From the NCBI GenBank assembly GCA_964564735.1, contig CAZMCH010000002.1:40580-104579 (forward strand): DNA of 64,000 bases. Direction: 5' to 3'. The notes beneath the pieces were generated by a model. That model searched no databases. It was not told the origin of the DNA and saw nothing but the letters and a program-made list of their open reading frames with translations. Numbering within the stretch: the stretch's first letter is position 1; every line of letters starts with the position of its first letter. Positions 36,351-45,438 of the stretch are shown one piece after another. Origin of the DNA: CAZMCH01 sp964564735 (GTDB lineage: Bacteria > Poribacteria > DTPJ01). A program made the position numbers and the translations under genes.

Positions 36351-37385
36351 TTATGCCTTTTTCACCGTGAAGGGGTTATTATCAGACGGAAAACGTCTAA
36401 CATAATTTACAAGGTTTGCACCCATATCTTGAAAGCTAATTTCTATCATATCATTATCTTGAAATTTGTCTCTACTCCCATAAGAGAGTTTCATTGTGCC
36501 GAAAAAGTGAATATGCACATCACCGGGAATACGAAATTGCGGATATTTGAAATGATGATCCTCAAGATTCGCAAGTGAATGACTCATATTATCTTCACCA
36601 GTCAAGAGTTCACCTGAATCATAAATTACATTCCTATCCCTATATATTCGACAATATCCTCTTATGTCCTTAAATTCCTGATCTGTGATTAACTCAGGAC
36701 CAATAGAGCATGTCCTCAATTTCGATGGGGCAAGCCATAGGTAATTCACTCTTTCAGTGATATGATCTGACCACTCGTTAGCGATCGCAAATCCAAGCCT
36801 ACAAGGAATACCATCATTATCAATAATATAGCACCCAACTATCTCAGGCTCTTCTCCGCCGTCTTGTGAAAACGAAGGTATATCCAGAAAATCGTTATGT
36901 CCACGAAGTATTGCACCAGTGCCTTTATAAAACCATTCAGGAGAAATACCTCTTTGTCCCTTATCAGGTTTTCCTCCATCAATTCCCATCTCAAACATCT
37001 TTTGCGAGTCAGTCTTACTTTTTGGCTCTTCTGTTTTGTGCATCTTATTACGTTGCTCCATACTACCAAGATGTGTAAGCCCTGTTCCTGTTATTAGGCA
37101 ATGTGCAAGATCAGGATGATCTATTGGAGGTAAAAGCCATCCACCCTTATCGCCGTGACGATTTTTCAGCAAAGTTACATAATCAAAGGTTCGGCAATGT
37201 TTGCGATAATCTGACGCTTGTATAAAATTTTCAAGAGACTTATCCGCTTTTTTTGCATCTATAAAAATACGATAAACACTATCCCATAAAGGATTAAGGC
37301 TTGTCAAATCAAAAACAATATCATCCTCAACAATGCCGACTCTCCGAATAACAACGGGTGGCAATTCAAACTGTATCAACCGCAT
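36351..37385 (-). CDS. FAH-fold GguC/AraD1-like protein
   Basis: 344 residues. The LITGTGLTHLGSMEQRN segment at ~95-111, the GDKGGWLLPP loop and the late GDVHIHFFGTMKLSY strand match the GguC/AraD1 branch of fumarylacetoacetate hydrolase-like proteins, some of which act on 2-keto-3-deoxy sugar acids. Together with ribulokinase, SDR and sugar importer genes it fits pentose or sugar-acid degradation, but the substrate is inference. GGAG precedes the ATG. Confidence 0.75.
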   Translation of the reverse strand: MRLIQFELPPVVIRRVGIVEDDIVFDLTSLNPLWDSVYRIFIDAKKADKSLENFIQASDYRKHCRTFDYVTLLKNRHGDKGGWLLPPIDHPDLAHCLITGTGLTHLGSMEQRNKMHKTEEPKSKTDSQKMFEMGIDGGKPDKGQRGISPEWFYKGTGAILRGHNDFLDIPSFSQDGGEEPEIVGCYIIDNDGIPCRLGFAIANEWSDHITERVNYLWLAPSKLRTCSIGPELITDQEFKDIRGYCRIYRDRNVIYDSGELLTGEDNMSHSLANLEDHHFKYPQFRIPGDVHIHFFGTMKLSYGSRDKFQDNDMIEISFQDMGANLVNYVRRFPSDNNPFTVKKA

Positions 37386-37450
37386 TTGGCTTTCTCCATA
37401 TTAATCATCCGAATTGATTTTTAGGAATAGAATGCGGATAGAGTAGTGAT

Positions 37451-37633
37451 TCACCGAATTAAATATTGCGTTTATTGATTGCTTTAAAATCCCTCAAAGT
37501 CTCCCTTTGATAAAGGGAGACTTTGAGGATCATAAATCTAATAATTAATTCGGTTGACCAGTAGATTTAGCAGATTTATGCAATCAATTCTATAATCAGC
37601 GAAAATCCGCTAAATCTGCCTAATCTGCGTTCT
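37451..37633. repeat. Dispersed palindromic repeat, copy A
   Basis: Contains ACCGAATTAAATATT facing ATTAATTCGGT, a perfect 17-base hairpin at 37492-37528 (CCTCAAAGTCTCCCTTT/AAAGGGAGACTTTGAGG with a GAT loop), and GCAGATTTA...TAAATCTGCCTAATCTGCG. Related pieces occur at 43464-43552 and 45245-45368. The hairpin may also stop transcription from the URO-D gene upstream, although no U tract follows. Confidence 0.55.
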
Positions 37634-37644
37634 ATTTCCTTTTG

Positions 37645-38739
37645 TTATTTGTATGTTCCGATTTCAAGACCACGATCAACAAAGTATTTATATGTCTTGT
37701 AATCAACAGTATTGGGGACGCTATGATCACTATGGAGAATATATCCACTACCTTTCATAGCAATAGGTAGTTTTTTCTGCAATTCTGCTTCCACTTTGTC
37801 AAGATCGTTTGTTTCTAGTACCCTGATGTCCATTCCACCGCAAAATGCGATCCTATCACCATAATCTTTCTTTAATTGCACCAAGTCCATACCTGCTTTG
37901 ACTTCCATCGCCTGAAGACAATCCATCCCAGCTTCAATTAGCCCCGGGACAAGAGGTTCAACATATCCGCATGAATGTATAACAACAGGCAAATCGTAGC
38001 TATGAGCATGTTCAAAGGTCTTTTTGTGCGCAGGAAAAATTATTTCCTTATACATTCTTGGCGACATAAATGGCTTTGCCTTAAATCCCATATCTTCATA
38101 GAAAAAGACACCATCAGGTTTTCCACCTTCTGAGATCAATATCTCATTACATTTAACGATCAAATCTGCAAAAACATTGCACATGTCAATAACCCAATCT
38201 GGATCAAGAGCCATACCCACAAGCATGTTTTCATGTCCACAAACGGGATGTATGCACTCAAACACATTCACTCCATTTAAGAAAAAGAAAAGGTTATGTG
38301 CATGGGCATCTTTTAGGGCATTGCTGTAACCCTCAACGTTTATTCTTTTTCTAATAAGGTTTTCATCTGTTAATTTTGGGCGTATTTGTTCGTTCCAAGA
38401 GTCTCGGTCTTTTACTTCAAAGAATACATGTTCAGGCGTTCCTGCTTTATGTTTCCACCATTTCAGATGTGCGCCGTTTGCATTGCGAACTAGTCGCCAT
38501 TCGTCTGTTTCCTCGATAACTTGCTCTTGATAGCCGGGTTCTGACGACATATTAGGCCATCCACCCTGACTATAATCATATTTAAAGTGACCATGTGGCG
38601 ATTCATTTTCACCGAGAAAGCCTTCTTTTCGCCAACGTGCTATCGTTTCACCCCAATAGCTTTCGTTAAGCCCTACACGGTCAACTGGCTTTCTTCTTAA
38701 TATGTTGCCTATTCGTTCAATACTGGTCATTTCTTCCAT
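37645..38739 (-). CDS. Uroporphyrinogen decarboxylase (URO-D)-like protein
   Basis: 364 residues; CGGAG precedes the ATG. ERIGNILRRKPVDRVGLNE is the typical start of MtaA/URO-D-like proteins, with the PVVIHSCGYVEPLVPGLIEAG strand, FCGGMDIRVLE and HSDHSVPNTVDYKTY ending in order. It is the most typical of the four URO-D paralogues here. A corrinoid methyltransferase role is possible but has no local support. Confidence 0.82.
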   Translation of the reverse strand: MEEMTSIERIGNILRRKPVDRVGLNESYWGETIARWRKEGFLGENESPHGHFKYDYSQGGWPNMSSEPGYQEQVIEETDEWRLVRNANGAHLKWWKHKAGTPEHVFFEVKDRDSWNEQIRPKLTDENLIRKRINVEGYSNALKDAHAHNLFFFLNGVNVFECIHPVCGHENMLVGMALDPDWVIDMCNVFADLIVKCNEILISEGGKPDGVFFYEDMGFKAKPFMSPRMYKEIIFPAHKKTFEHAHSYDLPVVIHSCGYVEPLVPGLIEAGMDCLQAMEVKAGMDLVQLKKDYGDRIAFCGGMDIRVLETNDLDKVEAELQKKLPIAMKGSGYILHSDHSVPNTVDYKTYKYFVDRGLEIGTYK

Positions 38740-38817
38740 TTTATTCTCCGTTAGTATTGTTTTATATTATTGTTTTTTTCAAAAATCCAAACGACAAAAA
38801 ATAGCCATTTGGAAACT

Positions 38818-39504
38818 CTATAAATAATCCGAGAAATTTATTTCATCTATATCGCCACTGATAATTATCTTTCCATCTTTCATAATACCAACTTTATTGC
38901 AAATAGACATAATATCTGAAATTATGCCAGAGGAAACAATCAAAGTCTTTCCCATGTTACCAAGTTCCTTGATTATCTCCATTATTTCTACCCTTGATCT
39001 TGGATCAAGTCCAATTAAAGGCTCATCAAATAGCAAAACCATAGGGTCATGTATCAAAGTCCTTGCTATTCCGAGTCTCTGAATCATACCATCTGATAAA
39101 TCCTTGATATATTGGTCTTTAGTTGTAATAAGATTCGTCAACTCCAAAATATCGTTTATAATATCTTTTCTGTCTGATCTTGGTATCTTATACGCACCTG
39201 CATAAAAAGCTATATATTCACGCACTTTTAAATCATAATATGGCTTATAGGAATATGGTAAATAGCCTATAAATCTCCTGACTTTTTGTGGTTCACGAGA
39301 TATATCATAATTGAGTATGTAAGCAGTTCCAACGGTAGGTTTAATAATAGTTGCTAAAATTTTTATAAGCGTTGTTTTACCTGAACCATTAGGACCAACA
39401 AGTCCAAATATATCTCCTGATTTCAGTTGAAGGCTTATATCATCAATGATTGCAATCTTTTTGAATTCCTTTCGGAGTCCATTTATATTAATAACAATTT
39501 CCAT
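38818..39504 (-). CDS. ABC transporter ATP-binding protein (ABC-2/CcmA type), without permease
   Basis: About 228 residues from the ATG at 39504; a GTG at 39516 is the alternative and neither has a good ribosome site, so coupling to the kinase gene is likely. Walker A is GPNGSGKTT, Walker B VLLFDEPLIGLD, and the signature reads LSDGMIQRLG, with Asp-Gly-Met in place of the usual Gly-Gly-Gln. The length and lack of a TOBE domain put it with ABC-2-type export ATPases and not with sugar importers, so it is unlikely to power the importer nearby. No permease partner is in the window. Confidence 0.85.
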   Translation of the reverse strand: MEIVININGLRKEFKKIAIIDDISLQLKSGDIFGLVGPNGSGKTTLIKILATIIKPTVGTAYILNYDISREPQKVRRFIGYLPYSYKPYYDLKVREYIAFYAGAYKIPRSDRKDIINDILELTNLITTKDQYIKDLSDGMIQRLGIARTLIHDPMVLLFDEPLIGLDPRSRVEIMEIIKELGNMGKTLIVSSGIISDIMSICNKVGIMKDGKIIISGDIDEINFSDYL

Positions 39505-39519
39505 TTTACTTATCACATT

Positions 39520-40956
39520 TTAATAATTTATTTGGTATTTAGGAAGATCAAAGAAAAAAGTAGCGCCTTCATCAGGATTTGTAATAAAATTGATTGTTCC
39601 TCCCATTCTTTCAACGAGCATTTTTGATATATTCAAACCGAGTCCGGACCCATCTCTTCGTCTTAAGCCGGGCAACTGAGCTTGCGCAAACTTATCAAAT
39701 ATCTTGCTACGGAATTCCTCTGGGATACCAGGTCCTTTATCTTTTACAGATATTCTAACCAAATCCTCAATATCTGTAATAGAAACAGTGATTTTCTCGT
39801 CTTTTGGAGAAAATTTAGATGCATTAGTCAAAAGATTTGTCATTATTTGCATTAGTCTATCCGCATCAACATTTACTTTAATGTCTGATGAATAGTCATT
39901 ATCAAGCACAATTTTAACACCGAATTGCTCTGCATAGGCACGATTAGACTCTATTGACTGCTCTATTAATGGTATTAAATCGTAAATCTGAAAATTAAAT
40001 TGCATTTGTCCAGATTCAATTTTTCTAATATCAAGCATATCATTTGCCAAGCGTAACATTCGTTCACTGCTTCTATGAGCAACTTTGAGTAGTTTTGCTG
40101 CTTGCTCAGGTATTTCACCTGCTTCACCGTCAATTAATAGATTAAGCGAATTTAATATAGAAGTAAGCGGGCTTCTTAATTCATGACTTACAATAGATAT
40201 AACCTCTTCCTTAAATCTTTCAATCTGCTTACTTTCTGTAATATCACGCAAAGAGATAAGGTTTGCCTCTTGACCATGCCAATCAATCTTAACCGATCGC
40301 ATTTCTGCTATTGTAATTTGACCATCTTTTTTAGGAATTTCGATTTCTAATTTTGTCCCAGGACTAAACTCGAAATCAAATGAACGACCTACGAAATCAT
40401 CTGATTTTCTATCAAACATCGCCTCTCCAGCAGGATTTATAAATTTTACAATTTTATTATGATCAACTACGATAATGGCATCAATATTGTTTTCTGCAAT
40501 ATATCGGCAACGTTTTTCACTTGCCTCAAGCTCTTTTGTTTTTCGTCTTAGCCTCATAAGTAGGTTATGGCGTTCAATGGCGTAACGAATAGATCGAGCC
40601 AATAGATCATCATTAATCTTGGATTTTACTAAATAATCTTGCCCGCCTTTTTTTAGAACGTCGATTCCAATTGTATCATCATCTAAGCTAGTTAATACGA
40701 TAATTGGGATATTAAAAACGCTTGCACGCATAGCATCGAGCATATCAAGCCCATTGCCATCAGGAAGATAAAGGTCTAGCAAAATGACATCAATTTTGTT
40801 TTTTGCGATATATTCCGCTGACGCTTGAAGACTATTAACTCGATTTATAATGAACTTATCTAGCTTCGCTTTTTCCAACATTCTACGAAGTAACAAAGCA
40901 TAAGCATCATCATCTTCAATGATTAAGACTTTTATGGCATTATTTTCCGATGTCAT
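39520..40956 (-). CDS. Response-regulator/PAS/histidine-kinase hybrid sensor
   Basis: 478 residues: receiver domain (8-~125, phospho-acceptor Asp61 in LLDLYLPDG), a short coiled segment, a PAS domain (~150-240), HisKA with His258 in IVSHELRSPLTS, and HATPase (~360-475; NLLTNASKFS, DKGPGIPEEF, GSGLGLNISK). No transmembrane segment is seen, so it is cytoplasmic. Receiver-first kinases usually take a phosphate from another kinase. It lies between a small unknown protein and the ABC ATPase, downstream of the sugar importer. Confidence 0.9.
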   Translation of the reverse strand: MTSENNAIKVLIIEDDDAYALLLRRMLEKAKLDKFIINRVNSLQASAEYIAKNKIDVILLDLYLPDGNGLDMLDAMRASVFNIPIIVLTSLDDDTIGIDVLKKGGQDYLVKSKINDDLLARSIRYAIERHNLLMRLRRKTKELEASEKRCRYIAENNIDAIIVVDHNKIVKFINPAGEAMFDRKSDDFVGRSFDFEFSPGTKLEIEIPKKDGQITIAEMRSVKIDWHGQEANLISLRDITESKQIERFKEEVISIVSHELRSPLTSILNSLNLLIDGEAGEIPEQAAKLLKVAHRSSERMLRLANDMLDIRKIESGQMQFNFQIYDLIPLIEQSIESNRAYAEQFGVKIVLDNDYSSDIKVNVDADRLMQIMTNLLTNASKFSPKDEKITVSITDIEDLVRISVKDKGPGIPEEFRSKIFDKFAQAQLPGLRRRDGSGLGLNISKMLVERMGGTINFITNPDEGATFFFDLPKYQINY

Positions 40957-41004
40957 TTAATCTGAATTTCTCAATAATATAGTTAATGTAAAGACTTTTA
41001 AGAC

Positions 41005-41529
41005 TTACTTTTTCTGTAAAGACTTTTGATAAATAGCTGTAGAATAAAATTCGTATGATGCAGCAGTATCAGGGACATCAACAAGATGAACAGTAAATCT
41101 TGCTGGCACACCGTTATCGGGCAAGTAATCTTTGAAAAAGTTGCTATATCCTATCGCATATTCTGAGCGCAGACGTTTCTGTTCCTCTGCGAAACCAACA
41201 GGATCAACCAAAGGGTTTGGAGATTTGGGCTGACATCCAAAAGCATGAACCTCAATAAAATCAACATCTTTTAATGATTCGCAAATTCCCGCTTCCTGAA
41301 GCCATTTTTCCCAGCTTTTAAATACAAGTGGAATCTCTCTTATAGGATCCATCGTTACAAGCTCATCAAGCCCCAAAACGCCTTTTGCTGAATATCCACC
41401 CGTCAAGCCTGCAAAATAAATCTTTAGATCACCATCTGGCAATTCCTCAGTAACCAATGCGGACAATACTGGATGATCACCATTATAATAATAAGTTATT
41501 TTACCTCTTTTTTTCAAGTTAAATGCCAT
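41005..41529 (-). CDS. Uncharacterised protein of the sugar-importer operon
   Basis: 174 residues, no signal peptide or transmembrane segment. It is not recognised. The N-terminal ~50 residues are beta-rich (KITYYYNGDHPVLSALVTEELPD in part, then IYFAGLTGG), the middle is helical with two Trp, and the end has a VHLVDVPDTAASYEFY strand-helix. AGGGGAGG precedes the ATG. It starts 17 bases after the second permease gene and may modulate that importer or handle its substrate. Confidence 0.55.
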   Translation of the reverse strand: MAFNLKKRGKITYYYNGDHPVLSALVTEELPDGDLKIYFAGLTGGYSAKGVLGLDELVTMDPIREIPLVFKSWEKWLQEAGICESLKDVDFIEVHAFGCQPKSPNPLVDPVGFAEEQKRLRSEYAIGYSNFFKDYLPDNGVPARFTVHLVDVPDTAASYEFYSTAIYQKSLQKK

Positions 41530-41545
41530 TTTTGACCTCCCCTTT

Positions 41546-42421
41546 TTATTTCTTTATTGCCCCGAAGGTAACACCTCTGAGCAAATGCTTTCTCATAATG
41601 AACGTAAACACCACAACAGGCAAAAGAAATATAAACGTTCCTGCAGCAATCTGCCCCCATTCAACGCCTGATGAACCCATCCTGCTTGCAAGTGAAGGCG
41701 GGGCGGTTCTGGCATTTTTTGTTGTCATTATGAGCGCAAATGTAAACTCATTCCAAGCAGTTATAAGGCAAAAAACAGCAGTCGCCGCAATTCCCGTTAC
41801 TGACTGTGGCAGGACAATCTTTATAAAAGCCTTGAAACGTGTATATCCATCAACCAAAGCAGCTTCTTCATATTCCTTCGGTATTTCGTCTATAAAGCCC
41901 TTCATCATCCATGTCGCAAACGAGACATTAAAAGTCGTATAAAGTAAAATCAAGCCAAAATGCGTATCAATGAGATGCAATGCCCTATACATAAGAAAAA
42001 GCGGTATTACAACAGCAACAGGGGGCATCATGCGTGTGCTAAGGATAAAGAATAACAAATCGCCCTTGCCTTTGACAGGAAATCTTGAAAAGGCATAAGC
42101 ACTCATTGTTCCAAGCCCAACAGCTAACGCAGTGCTTATAAATCCGATTAAAACACTATTCAAAAGCTGACGGGGATATTGAGATACTCCTGTTACTTGC
42201 CTTTTACCATCAGTCCCCATATATCCTTCTGTCATAAGTCCCTTGTAATTATCTATTGTAGGTTTAAACCAGAATTTTGGAGGCATGGCAAATGTATCAA
42301 CATAGGGCTTGAATGATGTTGAGATAATCCAATATACAGGTATTAAATAGAAAATAAGGGCTATTGCTATAACAATAAGGGCTATTATATGATATGTTTT
42401 TTTCTTTGTTTCACGCTTCAC
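41546..42421 (-). CDS. Carbohydrate ABC importer permease (MalG-type)
   Basis: 291 residues from a GTG start that overlaps the previous gene by four bases. Six transmembrane segments; the EAA loop reads EEAALVDGYTRFKAFIKIVLPQS (shown to identify it), typical of the CUT1 family. AAGGAG precedes the start. It pairs with the permease at 42418. Confidence 0.92.
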   Translation of the reverse strand: MKRETKKKTYHIIALIVIAIALIFYLIPVYWIISTSFKPYVDTFAMPPKFWFKPTIDNYKGLMTEGYMGTDGKRQVTGVSQYPRQLLNSVLIGFISTALAVGLGTMSAYAFSRFPVKGKGDLLFFILSTRMMPPVAVVIPLFLMYRALHLIDTHFGLILLYTTFNVSFATWMMKGFIDEIPKEYEEAALVDGYTRFKAFIKIVLPQSVTGIAATAVFCLITAWNEFTFALIMTTKNARTAPPSLASRMGSSGVEWGQIAAGTFIFLLPVVVFTFIMRKHLLRGVTFGAIKK

Positions 42422-43434
42422 GAACCACTCCTTGCTTTATTCAGATACTTTATATATATATTACTCAGGGCAATTATAATAACAAGCAATATATAAGCCA
42501 AAGCGCATGATTCTCCTGTATTCCATGACTCAAATGCCCTTCTGTAAAGGTTTAGTGATACTGTCTCTGTTGCGGATCCAGGACCTCCATTTGTCGCAAT
42601 TATAACAAGATCAAATAGCTTGAATGCGTCCATTGTTCTAAATAAAAGGGCAATAAATAATAAAGGTGATACAAGCGGGAGAGTTATATGCCTAAACTTA
42701 AACCATCCTGAAGCCCTGTCTATATCTGCTGCCTCGTAGAGATATTTTGGAACTGCCGAAAGCCCTGCTAGCGAAAGAAGCATCATAAATGGCGACCACA
42801 TCCACGTATCAATGATAACAAGAGAGAACAGAGCCATATTTGGCTTGGTTAGCCAGATTATCCCTCTTGCGTCATTGGTTGCCTGTTGGAGGCTGTCGGT
42901 TATACTTGGACTTATAATATATGGAAAGCTAATTGAGTAGGCAATTTTATTTATGCCTTCAGCAATTGCATGAATAGTGCTTGGAAAAAGCGAAATAAGG
43001 TAATTAAGCAAGCCCCATTGTGTATCAAGTATGAATCGCCAGAATAAACCAACTACGACAGGTGAAAGCATCATCGGAATCAAAAGCAATGGAACAATAA
43101 AGCTTTTTCCCTTAAAATCACGATTTAAAAGCAGAGCTAAACCGAACCCTATTATAAATTGAGCAATAACCGCCAACAGAACAAAATATGCTGTCGTTCT
43201 GAAGTATGACCATGTTGAGCTATCAGATAATAACTGAGTAAAGTTTCTTGTACCAACAAACGTTGGTGATTCAGATGCTATGGCAGAATATTTTGTAAAA
43301 CTTAAAACCAGTGACCACAATAGAGGAAATATATTCATTACGATCAGGAGTATAAGCGTAGGCATAATGAACATCATTTTTAGACGATAATCCTGCATCC
43401 CACGCATTTTTGACGCATTAGCAATACTACCCAC
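42418..43434 (-). CDS. Carbohydrate ABC importer permease (MalF-type)
   Basis: 338 residues from a GTG start behind AGGAGAG. It has about six transmembrane segments and the CUT1-type EAA loop (YEAADIDRASGWFKFRHITL). A ~45-residue periplasmic loop near 135-185 is longer than in many relatives. It pairs with the MalG-type protein just downstream. Confidence 0.92.
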   Translation of the reverse strand: MGSIANASKMRGMQDYRLKMMFIMPTLILLIVMNIFPLLWSLVLSFTKYSAIASESPTFVGTRNFTQLLSDSSTWSYFRTTAYFVLLAVIAQFIIGFGLALLLNRDFKGKSFIVPLLLIPMMLSPVVVGLFWRFILDTQWGLLNYLISLFPSTIHAIAEGINKIAYSISFPYIISPSITDSLQQATNDARGIIWLTKPNMALFSLVIIDTWMWSPFMMLLSLAGLSAVPKYLYEAADIDRASGWFKFRHITLPLVSPLLFIALLFRTMDAFKLFDLVIIATNGGPGSATETVSLNLYRRAFESWNTGESCALAYILLVIIIALSNIYIKYLNKARSGS

Positions 43435-43463
43435 AACACTCTCCTAAAAATATGTCTTATTGA

Positions 43464-43552
43464 AACGCAGATAGGGCAGATTTACCGAATCAAAAAAGAT
43501 ATGGCTTCCATAATCAACAAAAATCCGCCCAATCTACTTAATCAGCATTTTA
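43464..43552. repeat. Dispersed palindromic repeat, copy B
   Basis: ACGCAGATAGGGCAGATTTACCGAATC faces AAATCCGCCCAATCTACTTAATCAGC (both imperfect arms of a hairpin). It lies between the solute-binding and MalF-type genes and matches copies at 37451 and 45245. It may reduce transcript passing into the permeases. Confidence 0.5.
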
Positions 43553-43565
43553 TTTCTTCAATTAT

Positions 43566-44876
43566 TTATTTAAGGTAACCAGCTTTCTTGAATATAGCCT
43601 CATGATCTTTTGCTAGATCATCCATTGCTTGTTTGGGAGTTTTTTGATTAGTAACCGCAGCGTTCCAATGAATTTGGCTTTTCTGCAATAGATCAGCATA
43701 TTCAGGAACAGACCAGAAATCCCTGACATATTTCATACTCTCAACAAAAGCAGGATTATATGGTGCAATAGTTTGGAACTCGCTTGATTGAAGCACCTTG
43801 TCATTTGCAGGAAAACCACCAAGTTTTGCCCATTTTAGCTGATTTTCATATTTACAGAACCATTCAATAAATCGTAGTGCTTCTTTTTGTTTCTTTGAGT
43901 GCTTTGATACAGACATACCTTGTCCGCCGATACTGATATATCTTCCCCCTGGTCCCTCTGGGCTTGCAAAAAATCCCATTTTATTTGCTAATGGAGTTTT
44001 TTCTGGTGAAATTAGACCCGGAAAGAACGCAAAGAAATCCATACCCATCGCAACTTTCCCTTGCTGAAGGGCAGTTAGCGACTCATTCCAATAATAATTC
44101 TCCGATCCGGGAGGCGTAAATTTTGCTAAATTAACATAATATTGTAATGCTTCTATGCCTGTTTGGCTATTTAATATGCCCTGAACTTTATATGTCTGCT
44201 CATCTCCAAGCGAACCACCCCAAGACCAAAGAATCTGTTGAAATCCCATTGTTACCGCATCATAATCTTTGGCAAGCCATAGAGCAACGCCATATAAAGG
44301 AGGGTTAGCTTTTGGTCTTGTGAAGAATTCTGCAATATCCATCAATTCTTTGTAGGTTTTTGGTGGTGCAAGATCATATCCATATTTAGCCTTGAAGTTC
44401 GCCATTTCTTTTGGGTTTTCAAATAAATCTTTTCTATAAGCAAAGCCGTTACAGTCAGTTTCTGCTGGAACAGCATAAAATTTTCCACTACCTTTTGGAT
44501 ATTCACCAAGATACTTTAAAACCATTGGGCTTATATCAACATCAATCTTTTTTGACTTCATCCATTCTGTCAAGTCCATATAATGTCCACCGACAGCACC
44601 CTTACCAAGCCATTGGCTATCGCCAATAACGATGTCATATGTATCTGGTTTGGCAGCGAATGTAGTAAAAACCTTTGTTTCAAATTGACCCCATGGAATT
44701 TGATCTATAACAACTTTTATGCCCGTTTCTTTTGTAAAATCCGTCGACAATTGGACAAGGAAATTTGCAGGATCCCATTCTGCCCAAGCGATATTTATTG
44801 TCTTATCTCGGGATTTACCACAAGCAAACATCAGAATCGCTAACAAAATAAGTGATAGCTTATAAAGTAATTTCAT
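43566..44876 (-). CDS. Extracellular sugar-binding lipoprotein (family 1)
   Basis: 436 residues. Lipobox LMFAC gives lipidation at Cys19. The mature protein follows the MalE/UgpB pattern: an early IAWAEWDPANFL strand, KVAMGMDFFAFFPGL in the middle and FIEWFCKYENQLKW near the end. AGGGGG precedes the ATG. It feeds the two permeases downstream; the importer ATPase is not in the window. Confidence 0.93.
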   Translation of the reverse strand: MKLLYKLSLILLAILMFACGKSRDKTINIAWAEWDPANFLVQLSTDFTKETGIKVVIDQIPWGQFETKVFTTFAAKPDTYDIVIGDSQWLGKGAVGGHYMDLTEWMKSKKIDVDISPMVLKYLGEYPKGSGKFYAVPAETDCNGFAYRKDLFENPKEMANFKAKYGYDLAPPKTYKELMDIAEFFTRPKANPPLYGVALWLAKDYDAVTMGFQQILWSWGGSLGDEQTYKVQGILNSQTGIEALQYYVNLAKFTPPGSENYYWNESLTALQQGKVAMGMDFFAFFPGLISPEKTPLANKMGFFASPEGPGGRYISIGGQGMSVSKHSKKQKEALRFIEWFCKYENQLKWAKLGGFPANDKVLQSSEFQTIAPYNPAFVESMKYVRDFWSVPEYADLLQKSQIHWNAAVTNQKTPKQAMDDLAKDHEAIFKKAGYLK

Positions 44877-45020
44877 AAATACCCCCTTACTGATTGTCGC
44901 ATTTTATTTGAAAAAGGCGACTTATTAGTTAAATCGACTCATATAAATACTGACAAATTGAAATAGAGATTGGTTAAAAGATTATTACATAATCAATTTA
45001 AAAAATCAAGAGATAAAATC

Positions 45021-45170
45021 TGAAGTTCGGACATTTTCTTTCCGAAGGCTCATCCGATAAGCATTTGCTGAATATATAAAAAATCATCTTTACATAAAGA
45101 GGGACAAGCCTGAATATAAGCAATGACAAGGCTTTATATTATTTTTGCCTGAATTAATGTCCGAACCTCA
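45021..45170. repeat. MITE-like element, copy 2
   Basis: A 150-base segment with inverted ends: TGAAGTTCGGACATT at 45021-45035 and AATGTCCGAACCTCA at 45156-45170 (14 of 15 bases match). The same ends frame 17899-18114. Confidence 0.55.
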
Positions 45171-45244
45171 TATAAAATTGGTTGTTTGGTAAGCGCAAAT
45201 TGACTTTTACAAAACTAATATGATATAATAGATGAAGATTTCGC

Positions 45245-45368
45245 TACCGAGTTAAATATTTATAGAACTTAGATTAAGTAGATTTGTATAATGTCAACAT
45301 AATAACTCAAACCTTTCTGCTTAGTCCGTCCCATCAGCATTCTGTTCATAAAATCAATTCGGTTAAAC
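45245..45368. repeat. Dispersed palindromic repeat, copy C
   Basis: ACCGAGTTAAATATT at 45245 faces AATCAATTCGGTTAAAC at 45354-45368; between them lie AGATTAAGTAGATTTGTATAATG and TAGTCCGTCCCATCAGCATTCTG, decayed versions of the arms in copies A and B. Confidence 0.45.
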
Positions 45369-45438
45369 ATAAATTGCAATTATTATATTTTATAAGAATT
45401 TTAGGCATATAGATATATGGATATGAGGAGGAAGAATA

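Larger units (their letters stand above)
44877..45438. other. Divergent gap between importer and tubulin operons
   Basis: A 562-base gap with no supported gene. It holds a MITE-like element (45021-45170), palindromic repeat copy C (45245-45368), and must hold promoters for both operons. A weak candidate for the plus strand is TTAAAC at 45363-45368, 17 bases, TATTTT at 45386-45391. Confidence 0.5.

Noticed and set aside
38818..39504. ATPase subunit of the neighbouring sugar importer
   Set aside because: CUT1 importer ATPases are ~360 residues with a TOBE domain; this one has ~228 and looks like an ABC-2 exporter type.
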